Position numbers and translations under genes: made by a program. A stretch of DNA of 64,000 bases from JAJPGZ01 sp038229295 (GTDB lineage: Bacteria > Verrucomicrobiota > Verrucomicrobiia > Chthoniobacterales > UBA10450), in contig JBBROO010000001.1 of NCBI GenBank assembly GCA_038229295.1, positions 1 through 64,000 of the forward strand, read 5' to 3'. Positions 39,655 through 48,247 of the stretch are shown here, in pieces. Under the pieces are notes generated by a model that was given only the letters and a program-made list of their open reading frames with translations, ran no database searches and had not been told where the DNA came from. Positions within the stretch are counted from its first letter, which is position 1. Each line of letters starts with the position of its first letter.

Positions 39655-42600
39655 ATGAAAAAGGTATTTGTTCTTCTACTGGCAGGCTGCGGCTTAACCG
39701 CGACGTTATTATGCGCGGCGCCTCATAAATTTCAGGCGCGTCGAACCGCTGTCGCGACGCCAGCAGCTACCCCAAATCCGAATTGTCTTCCGGATTCGCT
39801 CTGCCCGGATTGGGCCACGCCTTATGACGGCGCGTCGCATCTCTACGATCACGCATTCGACCTTGTCACGAGTCCGGACGGCAGTCGCGTTTACGTCACC
39901 GGAGCGAGCACGAGCACGGACGGCGCTCAAGATTTTCTGACAATCGCCTACGCAGCGAAGACCGGCGCGAAACTGTGGGAGGCGCGTTATGACGGGCCGG
40001 CGCATGGGAACGATTCACCGGCTGGAAGTTCGGCGTTAGGAAACGCCATGGCGATAAGCAAAGATGGCGCGCGAATATTTGTGACCGGCCGCAGTCCGGA
40101 CGCGACCGGCAAAAACGAATACCTAACGATCGCGTATTCCACCGCGGATGGCGAAATGGTTTGGGCGACTCGTTATTCCACGGCGCTCGAAAGTCAGGCG
40201 AGCGCGCTCGCTTTGAGCGCAGACGGCCAACGACTTTATGTGACGGGATATTCCGCCGTGGCAAACGCTGCTCCGCCGGCACCGGCCGTCGTGAATTACG
40301 ATTACGCGACGGTGGCCTACGATGTGGCAACTGGTAACCAACTTTGGGTCGCGCGTTACGAAGGGCCGGCCGCATTTTGGGACATCGCTTACTCCATTGC
40401 GGTCGCGAATGTGCGTCAACCCGACGGAAGCAAATACGAACAAGTGTTCGCTACCGGCCGCAGTAACGGCGCATCGGCCAATAATTCCGACGCTGATTAT
40501 GCGACGGTCGCGTACGACGGACACACCGGTGCTCAGTTGTGGGTGTCGCGGTACGATGGTCCGGGGCGCGATCGCGATCTTGCCTACGCAGTCGGCGTCT
40601 CGCCGGATGGCGCATCAGTTTTTGTTACAGGCGAAAGCGTTGGGAACGGCACGACGAGCGATTATGCAACGGTGAGTTATGATGCGCTCACGGGCGCGCA
40701 ACGTTGGATCGCGCGTTACGAGAAAAGCGATCTCGATCTTGCACTGGCGTTGGCGGTGAGTCCGTCCGGAAATCGAGTTGCGGTCACTGGCTTTAGCGTC
40801 AATGACGGAGCTCTCACTGCGATCGACCGAAGTGTGGCGACGATTCTCTACGATGCGGCCACTGGCGCCCAGGTTTGGGAAGATCGACATGGCGAAACCG
40901 ACGGCGCCGCCGCTTCCAAGCTCGCCTTCAGTCATGACGGCCGGCGACTTTACGCCGCCGGATTAGAAAACGGGAATGTCATCGGCATTGGAGCGGGACC
41001 AGTTGGCGGCCAGGTTGGTCATGCACCGGCGTTGACGGTGGCGTACGATGTGGCGAGCGGCGGAGAAATTTGGGCGACGCATTATTCCGGACCTGCCGGT
41101 GACGAAGGAAATAGCAGCGTTGTCGTTAGTCCAGACGACGCGCACGTTTATGTTACCGGCGGCGGACAAAGTCAGGGCGCAGATTTTGCGACCATCTCTT
41201 ATGCGACCGGCGCATTAAGCAGCATTGCCCTAACGAGTGACTGGATCAGTCCACTTGGTCTAACGCCGGCCGCGCGAACTGACGCGGCGATGGTCTACGA
41301 TGCCGCGCGTCAGCAAATGCTCCTGTTCGGCGGCTCCGTCGGTGGCGGTGGATTGTCCGGACTAAATAACGAGACGTGGCTCCTGCGTTCCGGCAATTGG
41401 AAGCAAGCGGGCCCGCAAAATTTTCCTTTCGGTCGCGCGAATCCCGGCATCGCCTACGACGCCGGACGCGAGCAAATCGTTTTGTTCGGCGGTTACACCG
41501 CGAGCTCTATCCAATTCGGCGACACGAACGACACCTGGATTTGGAATGGCCGTGATTGGTCGCAAATCGCAACGTCGGCGACAACAACGTTGCCGCCTGT
41601 GCGCGAAGCCCCTGCGATGGCGTATTTCCCAGATGCCGGCCTAACGATATTGTTCGGTGGTTACAGTTCGAGCAATGGACAGAACAACACTTTAAACGAC
41701 ACTTGGGCGTGGAACGGATCGGCTTGGACGCAATTGAATCCCGCGACATCGCCGCCGGCGCGTTACGGCGCGACTTTGGTTTACGACGCCGCGCATCACA
41801 AGCTCGTGCTCTTCGGCGGTAACGGATTCAACGATACGTGGACTTGGGACGGCACGATTTGGAAGCAGGAAAATCCAGCGGTGCGTCCATCGATACGCAG
41901 CTACTCGGCCGCGACGTACGATGTCGATCTTGGCGTGGTGCTTTTGTATGGCGGCATTGATGCGTCCGGAAATCCACTCGACGACACGTGGACCTGGGAC
42001 GGTTCAACCTGGACGCAATTGCAGCCGGCGCATTCGCCCGGCGCACGCGGCGACGCCGTCTTGGATTTCAATTCGGCAGAACATCGCGCCTTCCTCTTCG
42101 GCGGCGGCACTTCTACGACTGCTTTCGGTGACACTTGGGCATTTGACGGCGCCGATTGGATTTCGTTAGGCCAAGCCACGCAACCTTCGCCGCGAATCGC
42201 TGCGCCGATGGCGTACGATCCGCGCGCCGAGAAAACAATTCTCTTCGGCGGTTTTCCGAGCTTTGGAGTTTTTAACGACACATGGCAATGGAACGGAATC
42301 GCCTGGACGCAGCTGCATCCGGCGAACACGCCTCCGCCGCGCGGCTACGTTCCGTTAGTCGACGATCCCGCGCTCAATCAATTGATTTTGTTCGGCGGCT
42401 TTGGTGCGGGCGGATTGCTCAACGACACCTGGGCGTGGGACGGTTCGAACTGGTTGCAATACTTGCCGGCACACGCGCCGCCGGCGCGAACGAATTCGCA
42501 GATCGCCTTCGATGGTTCGCGCTTGTTGGTTTACGGCGGGTACGACGGTCGTGGCGCAGTCTTTAATGACACGTGGGCATTTGACGGCACTGACTGGGCG

Positions 42601-43623
42601 CAATTAACCCCGGCGAACTCGCCGCCAACGCTCAACGGCGGCGCGATGGCGTACGATCCCATTCATCACCAGTCCGTTTTGTTTGGCGGCTCGACCGGCA
42701 GCCCTGTCGATCTTCCAGCGGGCGGTGCAGTTCCTTCGGATCAAACATGGACCTGGGACGGCGCGACTTGGACGCAACAGCATCCGGCGCACAATCCGCC
42801 CGCTACCACCGGACATTCGATGGTTTTCGACGCGAGCCTTGGCGGAATCGTGTTGTTCAACGGCGGCCAAAGCGTAACCAGCGGCCCCGACGTTCTCGGC
42901 CCGAAAGGTCTTTTTAACAATCAGCTCTGGCTCTGGAATGGGAGCGATTGGACACAGATCACAACGCCGACTGTCCCGGGACCGCGCGGCTTTGAGTCGT
43001 TAGGCTACGACGCTGCGCGCGGCGCACTCGTGCTCTTCGGCGGCAATGGCGTGCACGGGATTCAAGGCGACACCTGGACATTCCAGCCGCCGCCGTTGCA
43101 ATTGCTCGCCGTCAAATCGCGCAAGATCCATGGTCTCGCCGGCACGTACGATGTCGATCTTGCACTGAGCGGAAAAGCGACGGTCGAATGTCGCAGCGGC
43201 GGCGCGAACGGAAATTACGAGCTCGTGTTCGTCTTCGCCAATCCCCTAACGAGCGTCGCGGACGCAACCATCTCAAGCGGGACCGGCGCGATTACGAATC
43301 GCGGCATCGGCGACGATCCGCGCGAATACATTGTCGATCTTACCGGAGTCACCAACGCGCAAACGATCACCGTCACCTTGTCGAATGTGTACGACGCGCT
43401 CGGAAACTGGAGCAGCATCATGCAAACCCGCGCCGCGATCCTGATCGGCGATACCACCGCTGACGGCGTGGTAAACTCGGGCGACATCGCCCAAACCAAA
43501 TCGCAATCGGGCAGCGCCGTCACGAGCTCGAATTTCCGCGAGGACGTCACCACTGACGGCAATATCAACAGCGGCGACATCGGACTCGTAAAATCAAAAT
43601 CCGGGACGGCGCTGCCGCAATAA
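39655..43623 (+). CDS. large exported propeller/kelch protein with dockerin-like tail
   Basis: 1322 aa. Signal peptide 'KKVFVLLLAGCGLTATLLCAAP'. Residues ~45-530: a beta-propeller of PQQ/SBBP-type repeats ('SPDGSRVYVTGAS...DFLTIAYAAKTGAKLWEARYDGP'). Residues ~545-1180: about ten kelch-like repeats ('YDAARQQMLLFGG....NDTWLW.G..W.QL.PA..PP.R'). Residues ~1190-1322: a beta domain 'YDVDLALSGKATVECRSGG' and a paired Ca-binding dockerin-like segment 'GDTTADGVVNSGDIAQTKSQSG.AVTSSNFREDVTTDGNINSGDIGLVKSKSGTALP' (in two halves). Probably surface-exposed; ligand unknown. Ribosome site 'GGGAGAGG' precedes the ATG. Confidence 0.9.
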   Translation: MKKVFVLLLAGCGLTATLLCAAPHKFQARRTAVATPAATPNPNCLPDSLCPDWATPYDGASHLYDHAFDLVTSPDGSRVYVTGASTSTDGAQDFLTIAYAAKTGAKLWEARYDGPAHGNDSPAGSSALGNAMAISKDGARIFVTGRSPDATGKNEYLTIAYSTADGEMVWATRYSTALESQASALALSADGQRLYVTGYSAVANAAPPAPAVVNYDYATVAYDVATGNQLWVARYEGPAAFWDIAYSIAVANVRQPDGSKYEQVFATGRSNGASANNSDADYATVAYDGHTGAQLWVSRYDGPGRDRDLAYAVGVSPDGASVFVTGESVGNGTTSDYATVSYDALTGAQRWIARYEKSDLDLALALAVSPSGNRVAVTGFSVNDGALTAIDRSVATILYDAATGAQVWEDRHGETDGAAASKLAFSHDGRRLYAAGLENGNVIGIGAGPVGGQVGHAPALTVAYDVASGGEIWATHYSGPAGDEGNSSVVVSPDDAHVYVTGGGQSQGADFATISYATGALSSIALTSDWISPLGLTPAARTDAAMVYDAARQQMLLFGGSVGGGGLSGLNNETWLLRSGNWKQAGPQNFPFGRANPGIAYDAGREQIVLFGGYTASSIQFGDTNDTWIWNGRDWSQIATSATTTLPPVREAPAMAYFPDAGLTILFGGYSSSNGQNNTLNDTWAWNGSAWTQLNPATSPPARYGATLVYDAAHHKLVLFGGNGFNDTWTWDGTIWKQENPAVRPSIRSYSAATYDVDLGVVLLYGGIDASGNPLDDTWTWDGSTWTQLQPAHSPGARGDAVLDFNSAEHRAFLFGGGTSTTAFGDTWAFDGADWISLGQATQPSPRIAAPMAYDPRAEKTILFGGFPSFGVFNDTWQWNGIAWTQLHPANTPPPRGYVPLVDDPALNQLILFGGFGAGGLLNDTWAWDGSNWLQYLPAHAPPARTNSQIAFDGSRLLVYGGYDGRGAVFNDTWAFDGTDWAQLTPANSPPTLNGGAMAYDPIHHQSVLFGGSTGSPVDLPAGGAVPSDQTWTWDGATWTQQHPAHNPPATTGHSMVFDASLGGIVLFNGGQSVTSGPDVLGPKGLFNNQLWLWNGSDWTQITTPTVPGPRGFESLGYDAARGALVLFGGNGVHGIQGDTWTFQPPPLQLLAVKSRKIHGLAGTYDVDLALSGKATVECRSGGANGNYELVFVFANPLTSVADATISSGTGAITNRGIGDDPREYIVDLTGVTNAQTITVTLSNVYDALGNWSSIMQTRAAILIGDTTADGVVNSGDIAQTKSQSGSAVTSSNFREDVTTDGNINSGDIGLVKSKSGTALPQ

Positions 43624-43667
43624 CTGTCGATCGCAATGCCCATCTATCCCTCACCGCCAAAGTCACC

Positions 43668-45137
43668 ATGAAAAAAAACTCCGCTTCCCAATCCGGCCTC
43701 TCTAATCCACGTGTCCTGCTGTCTTTTGCTTTTTGCGCAGTCGGGGTTTTCCTTGCGACGCTCAGCTTCGCGACCTCCACATCAAGATCGACGCGGGCGC
43801 CGGGCGAGCCACTTCCCTTCGGCAAAACCGACGTGGCCGGGCCCGGCTGGGCCTCGTTCATGATCCACACCGACGGCTCGATTGTGCGGGTCAAGCTTTG
43901 GGCGACAAGTCCTCAGTCGCCGAACGTTCTGGGGTCGTTCTTCTACGATGCGCAGGAGGAGTTTCTCGGTGGGTTCGACTTTTCAGTTCACCGGGCTGAG
44001 ACCGGTGCAATGGCCGACATCAACGTCATCCCCGGTAACCCCATCCACGAGGGCATCACCATCCAGGCGGAGCCCGAAGGAGGATTCGGGATGACGGTGC
44101 AGTACGATCCTCGGGGGACGCCTTCTACTTTCAAGCTTCTTGTCTTCGGTGCGGGTACCCAAGTGAGCTGGAGCTACGACGGAGGAAACAACCCCGCGGA
44201 CGTACGGCTCCTTGGGATCGAGACCGGTACGTCGGCGTTCATCTATATGTCCGACGAATTCCTAGCCAAGGCAAACATCGGAGTAGATGTTGGGGGAATC
44301 GGTGGCCGAGCTACGCTCATGGGCGATCTCCCCCTCGTCGTCACCGACACTTTGGTTGCGCACTGGCTCCCCATTTCTTCAGCAACGACGGTCCCGTCCA
44401 CCGGTGTCTCGACCGACCGCCTAACGATTACAACGCCGAAGGGCGAGGAGGAGTGCCTTTACGCCGGCTTCCTCGGGTGCAACTGGCCGCGCTTCCACGG
44501 AGACACGGCGCAGGGGCCGGGCCGCTACATATTCCATATAACCGGCGATGGCGTCGGGATAGCTCAGAACTCGGACGACGTCATGCTTTACGGAGCTGAC
44601 GCACGACTGCCCATAGACCAGACGAATTTCTTCCAGGCAGTCTCCCGAAAGACACACGGAACCGCCGGCGCCTTCGATGTCGATCTTCCGTTAAGTGGGA
44701 ATCCGGGAATCGAATGTCGCACCGGCGGTGCCTCAGGCGATTATCAAGTCGTCGTCACGTTTCCGAAGGCGGTCACGTTCAACAGTGCCGCCGTTACCTC
44801 CGGCACCGGAAGCGTTACCAGCACGAGCGGCAGCGGCACGCCGGCCGTCACGTTAAATCTTACCGGCATCACCAATGCGCAGACGATTGCGGTCACCCTG
44901 GCTGGTGTAAACGATGGCACCAACACCCTCGATGTCTCCGTGCCGATGAGCGTCCTTGTCGGCGACACCACTGCCGACACCTTTGTAAATTCCGGCGACA
45001 TCGCGCAAACAAAATCGCAGTCGGGCACAAGCGTAACGGGTTCGAACTTCCGCGAAGACGTAAACGCCGACGGCAATCTGAATAGCGGCGACATCGGACT
45101 CGTAAAATCAAAATCGGGCACGGCGCTGCCGCAGTAA
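43668..45137 (+). CDS. exported protein with dockerin-like tail and atypical N-terminal domain
   Basis: 489 aa. N-terminal signal/anchor ('VLLSFAFCAVGVFLATLSFA'). Residues ~50-330 form a domain I do not recognise ('GPGWASFMIHTDGSIVRVKLWATSPQSPNVLGSFFYDAQEEFLGG', in segments) with IgG-like beta character; codon choice here (many GGC/GTC/CTC/GAG and 'ctccccctcgtcgtc' runs) differs from its neighbours and the repeated 10-bp word is absent. Residues ~335-489 repeat the same beta domain plus dockerin-like tail as 39655-43623 and 36624-37760. It probably represents a foreign domain captured onto a resident tail module. Confidence 0.85.
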   Translation: MKKNSASQSGLSNPRVLLSFAFCAVGVFLATLSFATSTSRSTRAPGEPLPFGKTDVAGPGWASFMIHTDGSIVRVKLWATSPQSPNVLGSFFYDAQEEFLGGFDFSVHRAETGAMADINVIPGNPIHEGITIQAEPEGGFGMTVQYDPRGTPSTFKLLVFGAGTQVSWSYDGGNNPADVRLLGIETGTSAFIYMSDEFLAKANIGVDVGGIGGRATLMGDLPLVVTDTLVAHWLPISSATTVPSTGVSTDRLTITTPKGEEECLYAGFLGCNWPRFHGDTAQGPGRYIFHITGDGVGIAQNSDDVMLYGADARLPIDQTNFFQAVSRKTHGTAGAFDVDLPLSGNPGIECRTGGASGDYQVVVTFPKAVTFNSAAVTSGTGSVTSTSGSGTPAVTLNLTGITNAQTIAVTLAGVNDGTNTLDVSVPMSVLVGDTTADTFVNSGDIAQTKSQSGTSVTGSNFREDVNADGNLNSGDIGLVKSKSGTALPQ

Positions 45138-45233
45138 TTGTCGATCTTGTACGATGTCGATCTTGCGCGCGGGAAAAGAGTAGCTTTCGAAAGAGCAGTC
45201 GTGCTAGTCTCCGCCCCCTAACCAAACAAAATT

Positions 45234-45494
45234 ATGTTACACATCATCTGGTCCATCATCGTCGGCTTCATCATTGGTCTCATCGCGCGCGCCATCATGC
45301 CGGGCATGCAACACCTCGGTCTCATCATGACTACGCTTCTCGGCATCGGCGGCTCAATCGTCGGCGGATTAATCGGCCGCTTGTTTTCGAAACCGGAACC
45401 GGGCTCTTCCTTTCATGCGGCCGGGCTCATCATGTCGATCATCGGCGCGCTCATTTTGCTCTTCATCTGGGGCAAATTTTTCGCGACAGCGTAG
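45234..45494 (+). CDS. GlsB/YeaQ/YmgE family stress response membrane protein
   Basis: 86 aa, three helices with the glycine-rich pattern of the transglycosylase-associated/GlsB family: 'IIWSIIVGFIIGLIARAIMPG', 'GLIMTTLLGIGGSIVGGLIGRLF', 'AAGLIMSIIGALILLFIWGK'. Small inner-membrane proteins induced under stress, role unclear. It follows two same-direction TGTCGATCTT words (45139 and 45155) downstream of the preceding gene. Confidence 0.95.
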   Translation: MLHIIWSIIVGFIIGLIARAIMPGMQHLGLIMTTLLGIGGSIVGGLIGRLFSKPEPGSSFHAAGLIMSIIGALILLFIWGKFFATA

Positions 45495-45564
45495 TTCGCA
45501 CGAGCGCCGTCGATAAAGACGGCTTTAATTTTAGATAACTCCGAGTTTGCCGTCGCAGTACTTG

Positions 45565-45599
45565 CGAAGGCGGATTCTTCATCTACAATACCGCCTTCG
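45565..45599 (+). promoter_or_regulatory. hairpin immediately upstream of rpsO
   Basis: CGAAGGCGG (45565-45573) pairs with CCGCCTTCG (45591-45599), the stem ending two bases before the rpsO ATG. No clear Shine-Dalgarno sequence is left exposed. Ribosomal protein S15 is known to repress its own mRNA by binding leader structures in several bacteria, so this is a reasonable autoregulatory candidate; not demonstrated. Confidence 0.45.
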
Positions 45600-45601
45600 T
45601 T

Positions 45602-45865
45602 ATGGCAGAGAGCACGGAAACGGTGGACTTTAAAGAGTTCCAATTGCACGAGAAGGACACGGGCAGCGCTGACGTTCAAGTCGCGATGTTGACGAGCCGG
45701 ATCGCGCAATTGACCGAACACTTGAAGGCCAACGCTAAAGATCACTCGTCGCGTCGCGGTCTTCTTCAGATGGTCGCGCAGCGCCGGAGTTTGCTCGATT
45801 ACTTGAGCCGATCGGAATCCGATCGCTACAAGAAATTGATCGAGCGATTGAATCTGCGGAAATAA
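45602..45865 (+). CDS. rpsO: 30S ribosomal protein S15
   Basis: 87 aa, near the usual 89. 'FQLHEKDTGSADVQVAMLTSRIAQLTEHLKANAKDHSSRRGLLQMVAQRRSLLDYLSRSESDRYKKLIERLNLRK' (in segments) is unmistakable S15: it binds 16S rRNA h20-h22 in the platform. pnp follows 184 bp later, the conserved rpsO-pnp order. The N-terminus carries a short acidic extension. Confidence 0.98.
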   Translation: MAESTETVDFKEFQLHEKDTGSADVQVAMLTSRIAQLTEHLKANAKDHSSRRGLLQMVAQRRSLLDYLSRSESDRYKKLIERLNLRK

Positions 45866-45961
45866 TTCCCAGCAGTAGATGTCGATCTTAGGGTCGACGT
45901 TTTCAGACTCGAAGCCTAACGAGTAACCAGCGATGACTGGGCCGCTAAGGCACCTTGAATC

Positions 45962-46002
45962 TAGGTTTTAGTTTCGACCGCCGCGCGCGGGATTAAAACC
46001 TA
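45962..46002 (+). promoter_or_regulatory. stem-loop in the pnp leader
   Basis: TAGGTTTTA (45962-45970) pairs with TAAAACCTA (45994-46002) around a GC-rich loop, 48 nt before the pnp ATG. pnp leaders in enterobacteria contain RNase III-processed stem-loops used for autoregulation; whether this one does so is unknown. The rpsO-pnp gap also contains a TGTCGATCTTA word and a GCCTAACGA word. Confidence 0.4.
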
Positions 46003-46049
46003 CAATCAGGGTGACCGGCCTGGGACTCGCACATCCAGGAAAGTTATAT

Positions 46050-48221
46050 ATGCAACACAAGGTCACGGCGCAGATCGGCGCCCAAAGTATTTCAATCGAA
46101 ACCGGCAAGATCGCCAAACTAGCCGACGGCGCAGTCGTCGTTTCATGCGGCGATACCATCGTGATGGTGAGCGCGGTTTCCGCCACATCCATTAAGGAAG
46201 GTCAGGATTGGTTTCCGCTCACGGTCGATTACCGCGAAAAGGCGGCCGCGGTCGGAAAATTCCCGGGCGGTTATTTTAAACGCGAGGGTCGTCCATCTGA
46301 AAAGGAGACGCTGACTTCGCGCATGACGGACCGGCCGCTGCGACCGTTATTTCCGGCGGGTTATCTTTACGACACGCAGATCATTTCCATGCTGCTGAGT
46401 GCGGATGGTCAGAACGATCCCGATATTCTCGCGATCAATGGCGCATCGGCGGCACTTTGCGTTTCCGACATTCCGTTCGCGGGACCCATCGGCGCGGTGC
46501 GCGTCGGCCGCGTGAATGGCGAGTTCATCGCGAATCCGACACACGAGCAACGCAACGATAGCGATGTCGATCTTGTCTACGTCGGCACGGAGAACGACGT
46601 CATCATGATCGAAGGTGCGGCGCAGGAAATTCCGGAAGCGGATTTTATCAAAGCGCTCGAGTTCGCACACATCAGCGCGAAGGAAATGATTCGCATTCAA
46701 AAAGAGCTCGCGTCGAAAGTCGGCAAACCGAAACGCGAAATGCCGTTGATGACGGTGAACCAGGATATTCTCGAAGTGGCGTATCAGGTCGCGGGCGATC
46801 GCATCGAAGGCGCGCTTTACAATGAGAAGAAGGTCGACCGGAGCAAAGCGGTCAACGCGCTCAAGGAAGAAGTGAAAGCGAAGGTGCTCGAGAAATTTCC
46901 GGACGCCGACAAGTTCGCCATCTCGCAGGCTTTCGATTACGTGCAGAAAAAAGCGTTCCGCATCAGCGTGCTCGACAAACAGAAACGGATGGATGGACGC
47001 GGTTATCAGGACATCCGCCCGATCACGTGTGAAGTCGGCGTGCTGCCGCGCTCGCATGGGTCCGCGATCTTCCAGCGTGGTGAAACGCAGTCGTTAGCGC
47101 TGGTAACTCTCGCGCCAATCGAAGAAGCGCAAAACATCGACGCCTACGGCGGCGGTGAAACTTCGAAAAGCTTCCTGCTGCATTACAATTTCCCGCCATT
47201 CAGCGTCGGCGAAACCGGCCGAACCGGCGGTGCAAGCCGTCGCGAAATCGGACACGGTGCATTGGCCGAGCGCTCGCTTGAGCCGGTTGTGCCGAGCACG
47301 GAAAATTTCCGTTACGCAGTTCGCATCACGAGCGAGATCATGGAGTCGAATGGCTCAAGTTCGATGGCCAGCGTTTGCGGCGGCATGCTCGCGTTGATGG
47401 ACGCGGGTGTTCCGATCAAGACGCCGGTCGCGGGAATCAGTTGCGGCCTCGTCACCGAAACGAATGACGATGGCTCGATGAAACGTTATGAGCTGCTGAC
47501 CGACATCCTCGGTTCCGAAGATCATTTCGGCGACATGGATTACAAAGTTTGCGGCACTGAAGCAGGCATCACCGGTTTCCAGCTCGACCTCAAACTTCCG
47601 GGCGTGAGTCACAAAATCATGGCCGAAGCGACCATGCGCACGAAAGAAGCGCGCACGAAAATTCTCGCGACGATGGCGGAAGCGATCGACAAACCGCGCG
47701 CTGATCTCAGCAAGTACGCGCCACGCATCGAGACGGTAAAAATTAATCCGGAGAAAATCGGCGCGCTCATCGGACCGGGCGGCAAGACCATCAAAGGCAT
47801 CGTCGCCGAAACCGGCGCCGAGATTAACATTGAAGACGACGGCTCCGTTCACATCTACGCGACCAGCCCCGAGAGCATGGCGCGCGCGAAAGAAATTATC
47901 GGTGGCATGACCAAGGAAATCGAAGTCGGCGCAACCTATCAGGGTCGCGTCGTGACGACGAAAGAGTTCGGCGCATTCGTCGAAGTGTTCCCGGGCAAAG
48001 ACGGCCTCGTTCACATATCCGAGCTCGCGGACTTCCGCGTCAATCGCACCGAAGACGTGGTGAAAATCGGCGACATGATCTGGGTGAAATGCATCGGCAT
48101 CGACGACAAAGGTCGCGTGAAACTTTCACGTAAGGCCGCGCTGAAAGAGCGCGCTGAAGTCGAGACGGGACAACCGGCGGCGGCGGCTCAAGACGGCGAT
48201 TACGAGCCGGCGCGGCGCTAA
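46050..48221 (+). CDS. pnp: polyribonucleotide nucleotidyltransferase (PNPase)
   Basis: 723 aa, full length. Two RNase PH domains (~10-140 and ~320-540; 'RPLRPLFPAGYLYDTQII', 'GRTGGASRREIGHGALAERSLEPVVPS', 'GDMDYKVCGTEAGITGFQLDLK'), then a KH domain ('INPEKIGALIGPGGKTIKGIVAETGAEINIEDDG') and S1 ('GATYQGRVVTTKEFGAFVEVFPGKDGLVHISELADFRV'). Phosphorolytic 3'-5' RNA decay. ATG 46050 ('MQHKVTAQ') is chosen with 'AGGAAAG' upstream; the frame opens at 46011 without a family start. Ends 26 bp from the convergent SBBP gene. Confidence 0.98.
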   Translation: MQHKVTAQIGAQSISIETGKIAKLADGAVVVSCGDTIVMVSAVSATSIKEGQDWFPLTVDYREKAAAVGKFPGGYFKREGRPSEKETLTSRMTDRPLRPLFPAGYLYDTQIISMLLSADGQNDPDILAINGASAALCVSDIPFAGPIGAVRVGRVNGEFIANPTHEQRNDSDVDLVYVGTENDVIMIEGAAQEIPEADFIKALEFAHISAKEMIRIQKELASKVGKPKREMPLMTVNQDILEVAYQVAGDRIEGALYNEKKVDRSKAVNALKEEVKAKVLEKFPDADKFAISQAFDYVQKKAFRISVLDKQKRMDGRGYQDIRPITCEVGVLPRSHGSAIFQRGETQSLALVTLAPIEEAQNIDAYGGGETSKSFLLHYNFPPFSVGETGRTGGASRREIGHGALAERSLEPVVPSTENFRYAVRITSEIMESNGSSSMASVCGGMLALMDAGVPIKTPVAGISCGLVTETNDDGSMKRYELLTDILGSEDHFGDMDYKVCGTEAGITGFQLDLKLPGVSHKIMAEATMRTKEARTKILATMAEAIDKPRADLSKYAPRIETVKINPEKIGALIGPGGKTIKGIVAETGAEINIEDDGSVHIYATSPESMARAKEIIGGMTKEIEVGATYQGRVVTTKEFGAFVEVFPGKDGLVHISELADFRVNRTEDVVKIGDMIWVKCIGIDDKGRVKLSRKAALKERAEVETGQPAAAAQDGDYEPARR

Positions 48222-48247
48222 CGACGATGTCGATCTAACGACGACGA

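Noticed and set aside
46347..47057. Minus-strand ORF of 236 aa over pnp
   Set aside because: Shadow frame of a strongly conserved gene; composition is that of antisense coding DNA.
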